The notes under the pieces: model-generated
What the model was told of the DNA's origin: nothing
Seen by the model: the letters and a program-made list of their open reading frames with translations, nothing else
Databases searched by the model: none
Source of the DNA: Blattamonas nauphoetae
Taxonomy: Eukaryota > Preaxostyla > Oxymonadida
Reading direction: 5' to 3'
Assembly (NCBI GenBank): GCA_033064195.1
Contig: JARBJD010000218.1
Span: 1 to 64,000 of the forward strand
DNA: 64,000 nucleotides
In this document: positions 1-11,234 of the stretch, piece by piece
Layout of the letters: each line of letters begins with the position of its first letter
Numbering within the stretch: position 1 is the first letter of the stretch
Program-made: the position numbers and the translations under genes

Positions 1-474
1 TTTTTTCATTTTCGGTCTTCGCTCTTCAATATCTTTCGTTTTTTTCTAACTTTTTTTCCATCATTTTTCAAAAAGTTGGCGTGATACCCCCCCTTGGGGT
101 CAAAAACCAACAACCAACAACCCTGAAGTGAGCACTGAAAGTGCGAACGAAGGACCTCTCACATGTGACATCGACATTTTGAACAAACATTGATCTTTTT
201 CTCTAATTGTACTCACATTTCACAACTTTTCGAAGAACTTTTTCTGCATTTACATCACAAATCATCCACTTTCATCTCTTTTTTTTTCATTTTCGGTCTT
301 CGCTCTTCAATATCTTTCGTTTTTTTCTAACTTTTTTTCCATCATTTTTCAAAAAGTTGGCGTGATACCCCCCCTTGGGGTCAAAAACCAACAACCAACA
401 ACCCTGAAGTGAGCACTGAAAGTGCGAACGAAGGACCTCTCACATGTGACATCGACATTTTGAACAAACATTGA
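1..474. repeat. Direct tandem repeat, period 281 bp, cut by the window edge
   Basis: Bases 1–193 recur almost exactly at 282–474. Each copy holds a T-rich lead, a run of seven C followed by TTGGGG, and a block of CAACAAC repeats. The 88 bp between the copies (194–281) would complete a 281 bp unit, so the window probably starts inside a longer array. No gene is supported here: the only open frame is short and lies inside the repeat. Confidence 0.85.
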
Positions 475-593
475 AATGAATTGAAATTGAAATGGAAATT
501 GTGTTCGTCTGGGCAAGATCTTCTTTCATGTGAAAGGTTTCTCTTTCTTTTTTGTCTTTCTCGTCTGTTTTTTGACACATCCCCAACTCACAA

Positions 594-614
594 CTAACCC
601 TAACCCTTAATCAG
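594..614. other. Telomere-like CCCTAA motif
   Basis: Two adjacent CCCTAA/CCCTTAA units are followed by TCAG. The same short ending, AACCCTAATCAG, occurs near 14,614 and 23,380 upstream of the two tyrosine recombinase genes. It could be a relic of TTAGGG-type telomeric sequence or the terminus of a lost copy of those elements. From 615 to 867 I see no gene. Confidence 0.4.
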
Positions 615-867
615 TATTTGAAATGCGTGAAGTGTGGAAAATCATCAGGAAATAACGTTAAGTTCGTTCAAATGTCTTTGTCGCTTCCCTCAAAAGCACA
701 TCGCTTCCAGACCTTCCTTCCAATCGTTGTTCTCATTCATTTCAACATTCTCAGAAAGTGGAGGCTTGTAAATTCCGAATGACAGGATCGCTGTTCTTCA
801 GTTCGATCGAGGATGTGCGTTGGTTCATTCCAAACAACAGACGAGTATGCTGTTTCAAAGCACGATT

Positions 868-3800
868 CTATTTGATCGTTGACGATGCGAGTGCCAGTTC
901 GATCTTCGTTTCGGAGAGGAGTGTGGTGGATTCTTCAGAAAGAGGAAAGGATGTTGCATTGCCTTCCACTCCCTTTTCTTTCTCAAACACTTCCAAAAAC
1001 ACACCACACGGGATCTGAGTCTCTCCAACCAGAGTCAGTGCGAAAGATGTGAACTTCGAGTCCGTCTTCACTTTCGATGAAGTGTTGGAGAATGTAGGGA
1101 TGAAGAAAGGAGTGTTGACATCCACCACAGGCGAGTTGAACGAGCATTCCTCGCCAATCGACATTCACGCTGACGATCCTGCCACGGAACAAGACTCGCA
1201 GTGAACGTTCTTTCGGCTGAACTAAAAGAGTTCGGGACTGTATTCTCGGAGAATGTGGAAGAGTGGACAGAGAGGGAACTGTTGGTGAGGCTGATGGCTG
1301 CTCGTTTGAGTTGAGCGAAGCGAGACAGGAAGATAGATGCAGACGAATTGGCAAGAACGTGGGTGCCTGAGTCCCAAGAACAGATGGAGGGAGATAGATC
1401 GTCTGTCGAAGGGGTTTCTTTTCCAGTGAAGTGATACGAATCAATCTGGACATCCTGTCCATCAATCGGTGAGAGAAGTGTCGAGTACGATGTGTTCTTC
1501 TGTTTAATTCCTATCAGAGTGATCGATTTTGCTGTTTGGATCCGAATAGCAGTTGAGGAGAACGAATGCGAGGAGAGAGTCAGTCCACTCACATTTCGTC
1601 TTCCTCCCGAAACAATTAGAAGTGATGCATTGATCGAGCGAGACGACGAGACAACCACATTCTGAACAATCAGTTCTCCATTCTCACAAAGAACAATCCC
1701 TTCATCCGATTCCAGTGTCGATGAACTCACATCCAGTGTCAGAGCAGACAGCTCGAGTTCATCAGGATTGACGAACACATTGTTGACAATCTGAACTTTC
1801 CCAACCTGCTCAAGTCTTAGATGCTGTTTGAATCCACAAACGAAGAGAGGATCTCCATTCATCAGCGATTCTGAACTTAGCGAGACAGATCCAAAAATCT
1901 CCACATTCCGTTCATTCGTCAATTCCGACTCCAACCGAAATCGTTCGGCAAGGAAGGCTTAAAGATCCACACAGAGGAGAATACGGATTGAACGAGGAAT
2001 CATGAGACCGGCCTGTGGACTCAACCATCACGCCACTCCAAACACTCGTCTTGTTGAATGATCCTTCCCACTTCGATCCAACCAATGAAAGTGTGTTTCT
2101 TCCTTTCAGTTCAATCCATCGTGCTTCTCCATCTCCACTGCACTCCTCGAACGAGCAGCCTCTCACACTTACTTCAACTGACTCTTCCAAATCTCCCCAC
2201 AACACACATCTCTTCTTCAAGTTTCCTTCAATTCTCTCAAAAGTACTGGATGAAAGGTCCACACTTCCTTTCGAGTCGATCAGAGCACAGTCTGTCATTT
2301 CCAGATCAGTCGCTGACATTCATGTTTCACGAAGGTTTCCTCCCTCAATTGATATCACACTCTGAGTGATCGGAATCGACGATGTGATTGAACAGGAGAT
2401 GAAGGAGAGAGTTCCACACGAAGAGACGAATAGAGGGTTCGAATGAGCTGTGGTTGGGAAGGAGATAACGAGAGAGTTGATGGAGAGCGATGAGGCGATG
2501 TCGATGTGCAGCTTGTTCACAAATCGACCATTTGGTGTAAAGAGGAGAGTCGATTCGTTCGTCGATCCACAAATCGTGATGCCTCCTTCCAGTGAAACTA
2601 TAATGTCCATAGAGATCGACTCCATCACTCGAATCTTCTCCAAATCTGCTCCAGTCAGACGATTCACTCCCAACTCCATCGACGAGCAGAAAAGAAGGAA
2701 ATGCCCACATTTCGTGAATGTCTCTCCATTCGAATCCACTTCAACTGCTTCCGAAATCTCAATCAGATAAACAGCATTCTCGTTCGACGAGCAGATCGAT
2801 TCAAAAAAAGATTCAGAAACGACGAGACTCGTTCCTCGCACAACCACAATCAGTATGCTCGGGATGGCTGACGAGTCAGCTTCGCGCAGAGTGCAGTTCG
2901 AGACTTCGAGTGAGCCAGTCTGGCAATGAAGAAGCGAGACGTGCTTGATAGTCGAAGGAACTTGGATGGAGAGCTGCTTAATTGATACTTTCGCTAAGAT
3001 GGCGAAGAGCCCTTTTGATGTTTCTGTGGCTGCTGTCTCTTTGATCGTCCTTTGATTCTGGTTTCCAGACAGTGTGATGTCTTGTGAGAGTGTCAATTCT
3101 ATTGAGTTGTCGATGGATGTTCGGAATGTGATGATTTTGCCAGCCACATCTTCGATGTTTGTGTGGAGGGAGGAGAGAGAAGCACACGGATATTCTGAGA
3201 ACCCGCAAATCGAAGCATCACATGAATCCTTTGAGATAAACACTTCTTCCCCGAGCGACGAGAAGTAGAGGAAGAGAGGAACAGGGACAGAGTGGTCGCC
3301 TTCCTTTCCAACAAACTCTGCCGACGATTCTGCCGTCTGGTCCCACTCAAAGCAAAGAGATGACGTGAAAACTGATGCAGACAGAGAAGGATGTTCGATG
3401 AAGATCAGATTGGCTGTCGCTTTTGGAGACGAGCAGGAAGTGAAAGGGTTGTCCGAGTGGCTGAGTGTGAACGTTCTTCCTTCGGCGAGTGTCACGTCGA
3501 GAACACCTGACCGAGACGAGCCGGTCGATTGGCAAGAGATGAAAGATGACTCGGAAATGGTGATTGATTCGGATTGGCGAACAGTGGCTGTCAGAATCGA
3601 GGCAGACGTGGTTGAGGAAAATGAAGAGAACGAACAAGAAGTGATGGAGAGTGATCAGAGAGCGAGTGAACGAGGCGACTGTCGTGGAGAAGGAGAGCGA
3701 GTCAAGAACAAGTTTTCCATCAGCAATCTCAAACTGACCGTCCTGCGAGACACAAATCGGTTGAGAGATACTGTCCCCCAAAATGGAAAGAGTGATGGAA

Positions 3801-5136
3801 TTCGGAGAGATCCTCTCGTTCATCGTCGTCTCGCCCTGAATTCGGATCAGTTTCGACGATTCTTCCACTTTTCCTCGCTCAATCGCCTTTCCGATTGTTT
3901 CACAAGCAACACCGAAATGTCCGCAATGCACGATGTCCTTCCCTTTCTGCCCGTCCACGTCGATCACATTCCCAATCTCCACCAAATATACAAGAAGCGA
4001 CGATTCAACAGAAGTGGACGAGTCGACGCCCCAAAACTTGTTCATGTCTGTTTCAGCTTCCACTTCGGGAAACCGAGAGGGGACGATGAGAGTGGCAAAC
4101 GATGAACCAGAAACGAAGATCAGAGGCCCTTCTGGCGTTTCGTTGGACGAGGTTGAAGTGAACGAGAGTCCGCTCAAATCGAAATCCCAGTTTGTTGGTT
4201 GTGTGGTGGGGAGAGTGAGCGAGAGGAGAGCGGCTGTGGACGAGGAGCAGTCGGAGAATGTCGACGAAGGGAACGACGCTTCGTCTCTGTCGGTCAATTC
4301 GATCCAAAACAAGCCTTTCTCGTTTCCTGTCTTGATTTTGATGAAATATATGGATTTGACTGTCAAACTTCCTGTGATCCTCAGAAGTGGGGAGTCGAGG
4401 TTGATTGTGCTGTTTGAGCCGAATGAACACGAGTCGATGGTCATAGACCCTTCAGACACAAACAGAACGGAACATTCTCGCTCGCCAGCTTCCAAAGCAA
4501 AAGAAAGAGAGGCGAGATTGAGATCGCAATCCTTCGAGACAGACATGCTTCCAGTTCTGTAGATGGTGACTTCTTGTTTGCCTTTAAGTGATGAGTACGA
4601 TGCTGTCGTTGAAATGGCAAGTTGAGATGACAGGGAGACTCTCGTTGCGATGCGGATGGATGTTTGGAGCGAGTGGGACACGGCGGGGGTGCTCGCTTTC
4701 CTCCGACGTGTCTGACTCCCCAGCCACGATCTGATCGGATGGAGGGAGGAGATGGAACAGCAGCGATGATTCGAAGAATGGATGATCAGAGGCGAGCGAG
4801 CTGTCGCATCCAACGAAGTCCAAAAGAGGTTGAGAGGGAGAGAACGACGACCATCTCGACGGAGACACGACTGTGCTGAGAGAGGACGATGTCACATGAT
4901 CAAGATCGACTGTTCGGTTGTGATGACGAGTAGAGTGTGCGAATGTGAGTGATGTGTGTATCGTCTTGGTAAGACAGAGAGTCTCGTGTCAGTGAGAAAA
5001 GATACGCCGCATCGCTCGATGAAGATAAAATGAACGAAAGAAACGTCAAATCAAGTGAACGGCTGATAAGGATGACTTCATTGTGATGGTATGAGCGGAG
5101 GAAGATCGGAAGGCAGAGTCCTACGAGGAGCATCAC
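868..5136 (-). pseudogene. Decayed beta-helix surface protein gene
   Basis: On the minus strand, Ser/Thr/Val-rich coding sequence runs from about 5.1 kb down to 0.87 kb, but it changes frame at about 4.7, 3.5, 2.3, 1.9 and 1.15 kb. It repeats a module with the signature CG-x(5)-PC-x(2)-(S/T) followed by short beta-strands, for example CGFSEYPCASL near 3.2 kb, CGHFGVACETIGKA near 3.9 kb and CGSLSLPCRTI near 1.96 kb. The pectin-lyase-like right-handed beta-helix is the best structural match. A hydrophobic start (MMLLVGLCLPIFL) at 5136 may be a signal peptide. The last part, ending LEVFEKEKG, matches the stalk just before the membrane helix of the gene at 56.8–62.6 kb, but no membrane or kinase part follows. 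This is therefore probably a truncated, frameshifted paralogue. Sequencing indels could explain some of the shifts. Confidence 0.7.
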
Positions 5137-5297
5137 AGTGGACCAGACAGAACAAGGTAGAACAGGAAGGATGACTCGAAGCTGTGTTGAAGTTCAAGAG
5201 CAGGTGACTTCGCTGATGTTCCAGTCACTGTCATGTCCTGATCAGAGACTTCAACACTCTTTTAGGTGCATGCCGTGTTGTGTCCGATTTTCACATT

Positions 5298-6028
5298 TCA
5301 ATCGACTGTGTCGTCCCCTTCGCGTTCAGGACAGCTCCATTCAAAGACAATTTGATCCAGAAGAAATGCATCGATGTTTATTCTCCTGTTCCACCAATGC
5401 TCTGGATGAAGGAGTAAATAATAACATCGAGACCTGATTTGGTGATTGTAGATCCCTGGAGTGTGATCGTTCCACCTGAGTTCGGAAAGAAAGAATCTGT
5501 GTGCAGACCCTTCCCGAAACACACACTTTCTGTCCCTCACCATCTTCTTTCGATGAAGCAGCAGACGAGCGAAGTCTTCGAGATGATGGTACGACGAAGA
5601 GAAGTCGTTGTTCGTATCGTGATGTCGGTCGAGACATAAAAAGAATCATCAAAAGTGAGAGAGTCATCAACACAGTCGAGATGAGACGAATAGAGGCCGA
5701 GTGGATGGCAGGTAGGTCGAGAACTTGTTATGTTTCGTATCAGGAATGTTGAGTGCGAACGAATCGATGATGATGTCGTCTGTCAAAATGACGTCCAGAT
5801 TGAAGGTTGTTTTCTTCCTATCCAGTGTCTCCACCACTCCGACAAAGCATGCATGAGAATGGTCGAGCTAAGCGGGTGTGTCTGTTTTCTGGCTCTCTCA
5901 GAACGATTCTGAATCTGGTGTTTTGGCTGTGGTGAGCGACAATATGGCAGTTGTTCTTTCCCAAACTTCACAGAATTCAAGAATGACGAATCAATGCCTG
6001 CAGGGACGATGATGTACAGTGCGATCAA
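5298..6028 (-). pseudogene. Beta-helix gene remnant
   Basis: Short stretches on the minus strand read like beta-helix rungs. One near 5.46 kb reads GGTITLQGSTITKSGLDVII. Another near 5.8 kb reads TTFNLDVILTDDIIIDSFAL. They lie in different frames with stops between them. It may be the 5' part of the neighbouring remnant or a separate decayed copy. The stretch 6029–6240 shows nothing. Confidence 0.4.
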
Positions 6029-6239
6029 TGGTATGATAGTGTGCGAGTGGCATGGAGAGTAGCGTTGTGTGGCGGGTCCTGTATCATCGCCAACGCGACA
6101 GCAGAAAAGGAAGAGACAATCGATTGGGAGGTATGTTCAAAAGAAGGAAGTGAGGAGTCGGAGTGGAGGATAGAGGGAGGTTAGAGTTGGTTGGTTGATG
6201 ATTCATGAGATTAGTCTTGTACAGCTCTCCTTAGTCGTT

Positions 6240-7234
6240 TGTCTTGTCTTTGTTGCCGTTCATCTTCCTCACCCTCTCCTCTTGCTCTTGCCTCACTAGC
6301 TATTCTTCCTCTTCCTGATGTTTCCTTTCTTCTTCATCCTTTCTGAGTCGTTCTTCCTCCTCAGACTTTACGTTTGCAATCATTTTCTCTTCTTCTGCCT
6401 TTTCCTTTGCCATTCTTTCGTCGTCTTGTCTCTGCTGTTCCTCTCGTTCCTTTCAAAGTCGTTCCTCTTCTTCCTCCCTTGCTCGCTCTTTCTCTTCCTT
6501 CCTTCTTCTCTCCTCTTCTTTCTGTTTCCGTCTCTCCTCTTCCTCTTGTCGAAGGCGTTTCTCTGCTTCCTTTCGCTTTCTTTCTTCCCCCTTCGCTTTC
6601 TCCGAGACCAGTTTCTTGTGCTCTTAACTGTTTCTCTCTTATTCCTCCTGCTTTCTTTCTTCTTCTTCCTTGTGCTTCCTCCTCCGCGCACTCTCTTCTG
6701 ATCAGAGTCGCTGATCTTCATCGAACTTCCGTTCCCAGCCCAATTGTGTCTTCAGAACTTTCTCCATCTCTTTCCAACACTGAACTTTGTTTGTTTGGAA
6801 TTGCCTCTTCTCTTCCTCCAGGAGATCACAAGCTGTTGCGAACTCGAGATCCAGTCTAGGTGTGGTGTCAGATTCTGCTGTTCGTGCTTCTTCCCCTTCC
6901 TGGCTCGTTTATCCTCTTCAGCCTTCCGCTTGTTTGGAAATGACAGTTGGAAAACTGTATGGAGGGAAACTATTTGCTTTATGTGATGATCCATGTTGAT
7001 TGATTCATGAGCATAAATTTCAAGCGACAAAGAAACTTGTTTCAAAGGCAGATAGCTTGAAAAGTCTTTCTGAACGTCAATTCGGTTGAATTTCGTTGGG
7101 AGAATTCTGTTTTTACTCTTCATTAGAGAGTGAGATCGTGATAGATTCCTCGACTTGATTTTGGTAGAAGATGAACGTGAAAATGGAAGTCGTCTCGGAA
7201 AACGTCCTATTCCAGTGTTTTTGTTCAATGACAT
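6240..7234 (-). pseudogene. Coiled-coil gene remnant (Glu/Lys/Arg-rich)
   Basis: The minus strand encodes a dense run of E, K, R and Q, for example EEERRRKEEKERAREEEEE near 6.5 kb. A helix-like segment near 6.8 kb reads ACDLLEEEREFQ. At least one stop (near 6.45 kb) and several frame changes break it. The very T/C-rich plus strand gives a hydrophobic open frame across 6318–6701, which is only the complement of this composition. No family could be named. A similar decayed coiled coil lies at 23.7–25.1 kb. Confidence 0.4.
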
Positions 7235-7759
7235 ATGCTTTGACGGGCTTTCAGAGGCAGAATATTCCGTACGGATCGTATGTTTGGAAGAGTCGCCAAT
7301 GACTCAGGAACTTTCATGATTAGCCGGAAAAGATGGCAATCTATCACAAGGAGGGATTCTTTCTTCTGATGCTTGTGGTAACTTGTATTTTTCTTTCGTC
7401 TTCGGAGACTTTTTGTCGTGTTATTTTGATTGACCGGCTCTTCTGGTTCTTGAGGAATATTGACCATAAATAGGTCAGTGGTGAAAAGGACAAGATTCCT
7501 TTTCCTTGATAGCGAGATGGCTGGCATAAATTGCCATTGTTGTGTTTCATTCTATGGATCACTTTTCCTTTGAGGTATCAGTGGACTATTTCATTAGTTT
7601 CTGCATCGGATTGTTGATGGTGTCGATGAGAGAATGATTGTCTTTGACAACAATCGGTTTTGAACTTCGTGTGGAAGGTTGTGAAACTTTTTGAGACTTT
7701 TGATCTTTCCAGGTGAACTGAAGTTCTTCCTCTGACTTCCGACTGAAATATCGCATTCA
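7235..7759. other. Stretch without a recognisable gene
   Basis: Only short, unconvincing open frames are present on either strand. I see no repeats, RNA gene or conserved motif. Confidence 0.5.
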
Positions 7760-7926
7760 TTACAACAAAAGTTGACAATACCTTCGTGATGTCGTGCGGT
7801 TCGATGCGATAATCGATCTTTCAGAGGGGGATCCGCGTGGCACCTTGCACGCCTGTTTCCACACACATACAAAACTCTGGTTTCGCATTCAAAGTCATTG
7901 AGGCAAAGGTCGACAGCAGACAGCAC
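7760..7926 (-). pseudogene. Possible zinc-finger (FLYWCH/WRKY-like) fragment
   Basis: The translation contains YVCGNRRARCHADPPL, then two adjacent His, then FCCNEC. The spacing Cys-x(6)-Cys followed by HH resembles a FLYWCH finger, a DNA-binding module often attached to transposases. Only about 50 residues are usable and no partner domain was seen. The call rests on residue pattern alone. From 7927 to 8144 I see nothing. Confidence 0.2.
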
Positions 7927-8265
7927 ATTCTTGCGACTTTAGAAGTAGATATTCAGCTCGCCTGAATGTCAAGGTTTCAAGGTAGGCTGTAAGAGTAATC
8001 AGGGATGGAACACTACAAATTCGATATTGATTTTTTCAATATCCAAAGACTGAGGTTGAAAATTGGCTTAAATGAATGGAAAAGAGGAGAATAGAAAGAG
8101 AGAAAGAACAGACAGAGCATGCTTCCTGAAATCGATGAAGTTGTCTATGGTCTTGTCCAGGAATCATAACGCCATGCTGGATTGTCAGAATGGACCGGGT
8201 TGTTGGCATAGATGAAGTCTTGAGTGACGTGGGAAGCGTTCTCATCCGTGTACAGCCCAAGTTGG

Positions 8266-8369
8266 CTGGGAGAGAGGGAGAGAGAGTGAATAGAGTGAGG
8301 GAGAACACATAGAAAAAGGGGGAAATAGAAGAGAGGAAAGTGAGAGGACGAAAGGGATGATGAACACAC
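8266..8369 (-). other. Spliceosomal intron, 104 nt
   Basis: The minus strand starts GTGTGTTC and ends TCTCTCCCAG after a long C/T tract. Removing it restores the PFU reading from DELEKGVR into QLGLYTDENAS. Confidence 0.65.
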
Positions 8370-8657
8370 GATCGCACTCCTTTTTCCAATTCGTCCGGAT
8401 ACACAATGTCGTCTTTCTTCCCATTCAGAATCTGCTTCTGGATCGTTCCTGGCGGCACTCCGGGCACATCAGACGGTTCCTCCACGTTATGTAGGACCTC
8501 TCCAATCAGATCCCATTTGCGAGTGGCCTCCGACCATTTATATGTACAGGGAATGTCACCCACTCGAATGACTTTGATCACACTGTATCTTGTTCCTGGG
8601 ATGGCTAGAACTTCCTCGCCGGGAAGATCCTTGAGGACGATGCCAGACACATCACAA

Positions 8658-8725
8658 CTGAGGAGAATTATTGGGTGGGGTAGATATAACAAAGAGAAAG
8701 TGAGTAAAGGAACAGCTGGACACAC
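8658..8725 (-). other. Spliceosomal intron, 68 nt
   Basis: The minus strand starts GTGTGTCC and ends TTCTCCTCAG. Splicing joins ACA-AA to T-TGT, giving Thr-Asn-Cys, and links the WD40 part to the spacer before the PFU domain. Confidence 0.6.
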
Positions 8726-9169
8726 TTTGTGAGGCGTTCATCAAATGCGACAATATCTTCTGCTTTGGCTGTGCATGAAGAAAAAGTTGTCCAGGTGTGA
8801 TATCCGCCGTCATCAGATACATTCAAGATGTCTCCATTCTGAAGAAGATGTGACAAGGAATGAGGGAAACAGGGAAGTGTTTGATGTAGTTGAAGAGAGA
8901 CGGCTGCGAAAGACTCTGGAGTTTGGAGAGGTCTGAGAAAACTTGTGAGATAAGTCATTGTTTCAATTTTAGTTATGTTCCCAAAGAAACAGCGGGATAG
9001 TAACGCATTTGAAGTTGGAATCTTGCTCCGACATCCTTCCGGAGTTGCTTGGTAACGTTGAGAACGAACTCGAAGACGCAAACAAAGGGTCATGATCTTC
9101 CTGTAATATTTGTTCTCTGCTCTCTTTCCACTGAACACTACTCAGTGTTCCCTCAACAGCTGCCTCCAT

Positions 9170-9843
9170 TGTTCAGTCTCCTTTCCAACCGTGGAAAACC
9201 AACAGAAGAGGCTCAATCTACAATACAATTCTTCAACATCGCTTCATCAAATTCAACTCTGTTTTCATCGCGATGCACCGTCAGTTTCCTCTCTGGCCCC
9301 AAAGATTTTGCATTTGGTCATGATGTCAGATAATGCATCACTCTCAAGCTCGACTTTTGTGATTGTCAGCTCTTCGTCCTACTGCTCAAAATTTCTCTTC
9401 CATCGTCACTCTGTCAAATCTTAGTCGTCAATACCGTCCCACAAGGCTCATAGTGTGATTATCAAAGCATTCTGTGGCTGAATTCACCTCAATAATCGTA
9501 CCATCGTTGACTTCCCTGAACGGGCCTTTTTGGGGAATGGAGAACTGCAATGGACGGAGCCAACAGTTTTTCCAAAATCATCACGAGAAAAGTTGTCACC
9601 GACATAGTTCAGAGAGCGTGCAAAAGAAGCAGGATCAGGCATCACAGTCTCGGCACAAGGAACGTCGTATGCCCGGATACACGTGAATCAAACATTACAG
9701 GTCTGATACACGATCCCCAGCGGTGTTTGTATCATAGTACATCCAGTCAGGCTCTCCCGAACATCGCCTGCTGAATGACAGATACCAAGTTTGTCCAGAC
9801 CGAACGAAATCAACGGGAAATGAGAAGACGATGTGAACCAGAT
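9170..9843. other. Stretch without a recognisable gene
   Basis: Several short open frames occur but none shows a domain, repeat or signal peptide I can support. Confidence 0.5.
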
Positions 9844-10780
9844 AGGAAAGTGACGCGATGATGGGGAAACGCGAGGAAAGTGATGCGATGATGGGGAAAC
9901 GCGAGGAAAGTGACGCGATGATGGGGAAACGCGAGGAAAGTGATGCGATGATGGGGAAACGCGAGGAAAGTGACACGATGATGGGGAAACGCGAGGAAAG
10001 TGATGCGATGATGGGGAAACGCGAGGAAAGTGGAGCGATGATGGGGAAACGCGAGGAAAGTGATTCGATGATGGAGAAATGCGAGGAAAGGAGGGAGATG
10101 ATGGGGAAACGCGAGGAAAGTGACGCGATGATTTGGAAACGCGAGGAAAGTGACGCGATGATTTGGAAACGCGAGGAAAGTGACACGATGATGGGGAAAC
10201 GCGAGGAAAGTGATTCGATGATGGAGAAATGCGAGGAAAGGAGAGAGATGATGGGGAAACGCGAGGAAAGTGACGCGATGATGGGGAAACGCGAGGAAAG
10301 TGGAGCGATGATGGGGAAACGCGAGGAAAGTGACACGATGATGGGGAAACGCGAGGATAGTGACACGATGATGGGGAAACGCGAGGAAAGTGACGCGATG
10401 ATGGGGAAACGCGAGGAAAGTGATTCGATGATGGAGAAACGCGAGGAAAGTGATTCGATGATGGAGAAATGCGAGGAAAGGAGGGAGATGATGGGGAAAC
10501 GCGAGGAAAGTGACGCGATGATTTGGAAACGCGAGGAAAGTGACACGATGATGGGGAAACGCGAGGAAAGGAGGGAGATGATGGGGAATCGCGAGGAAAG
10601 TGGAGCGATGATGGGGAAACGCGAGGAAAGTGGAGCGATGATGGGGAAACGCGAGGAAAGTGGAGCGATGATGGGGAAACGCGAGGAAAGTGGAGCGATG
10701 ATGGGGAAACGCGAGGAAAGTGGAGCGATGATTTGGAAACGCGAGGAAAGTGACACGATGATTTGGAAACGCGAGGAAAG
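9844..10780. repeat. 30 bp minisatellite, about 31 units
   Basis: The unit is approximately GCGAGGAAAGTGACGCGATG plus ATGGGGAAAC. Units vary mainly at the 3–4 bases after GAAAGTG and at GGGG/TTGG. Some variant pairs recur in the same order (for example TTC-GATGATGGAGAAATGC followed by GGAGGGA), which shows block duplication. The period is divisible by three and the unit has few stops, so frames on both strands stay open for about 1.2 kb. The plus frame gives a 10-residue repeat, MMGKREESDA. I take the open frames as a by-product of the array. Confidence 0.9.
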
Positions 10781-10851
10781 TTGGGAATTGGTAAAGAAGG
10801 CTGGAAGTGATAGAGGAGTTGATGAACAAGCTGGGAGAGATGGAGATGCAG

Positions 10852-11062
10852 ACGTGAAAGTTGGAAGAGAGGGAGGAGAGACAGAGAAAGTGGGGAGAGA
10901 GGGAGGAGAGACAGAGAAAGTGGGGAGAGAGGGAGGAGAGACAGAGAAAGTGGGGAGAGAGGGAGGAGAGACAGAGAAAGTGGGGAGAGAGGGAGGAGAG
11001 ACAGAGAAAGTGGGGAGAGAGGGAGGAGAGACAGAGAAAGTGGGGAGAGAGGGAGGAGAGAA
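10852..11062. repeat. Second 30 bp minisatellite, about 7 units
   Basis: Seven nearly identical units of GTGGGGAGAGAGGGAGGAGA plus GACAGAGAAA follow the first array after 70 bp of unrelated sequence. They are purine-only on the plus strand. The array ends about 170 bp beyond the 3' end of the tyrosine recombinase gene at 11235–13952. Confidence 0.9.
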
Positions 11063-11234
11063 GCAGGATGTTGTGGGATGGGGAGGAGAGTTGCAGTAAA
11101 GGGATGGAAGACAATCAAAGCAACCACTCCTCACTCATCTGAACTTCCTCTTACGTCTTTGCAAGACTGGAGTGAAAACAAAAGTCTTGTGAGATGCAAA
11201 CAAAATCAACTTTATCTGTTCAGAGAAACCCGAG

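Larger units (their letters stand above)
8145..9169 (-). pseudogene. PLAA/Doa1(Ufd3)-like: last WD40 part plus PFU domain, with introns
   Basis: PLAA/Doa1 proteins bind ubiquitin and the AAA ATPase Cdc48/p97 in ubiquitin turnover. The minus strand shows a WD40-type segment (NGDILNVSDDGGYHTWT, 8838–8726). A spacer and the PFU signature follow in exon 8657–8370 (YKWSEATRKWDLIGEVLHN). The PFU end lies in exon 8265 onward (LYTDENASHVTQDFI, then FLDKTIDNFIDF one frame away). Two introns with GT–AG ends and pyrimidine-rich 3' parts fit the frame: 8725–8658 (68 nt) and 8369–8266 (104 nt). Another intron probably ends at 8839. The frame slips by one base near 8,160, inside the PFU. The first WD40 repeats and the C-terminal PUL domain of the family are not seen, so this is a fragment or a decaying copy. 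The family call is fairly firm; activity is doubtful. Confidence 0.6.

Noticed and set aside
6318-6859. Hydrophobic Leu/Phe/Ser-rich plus-strand proteins
   Set aside because: They are complements of a Glu/Lys/Arg-rich coiled-coil stretch on the minus strand.
9858-11127. Open frames of 410–480 codons on both strands across the 30-mer arrays
   Set aside because: Same reasoning: several frames are open at once and the products are a ten-residue repeat without any domain.
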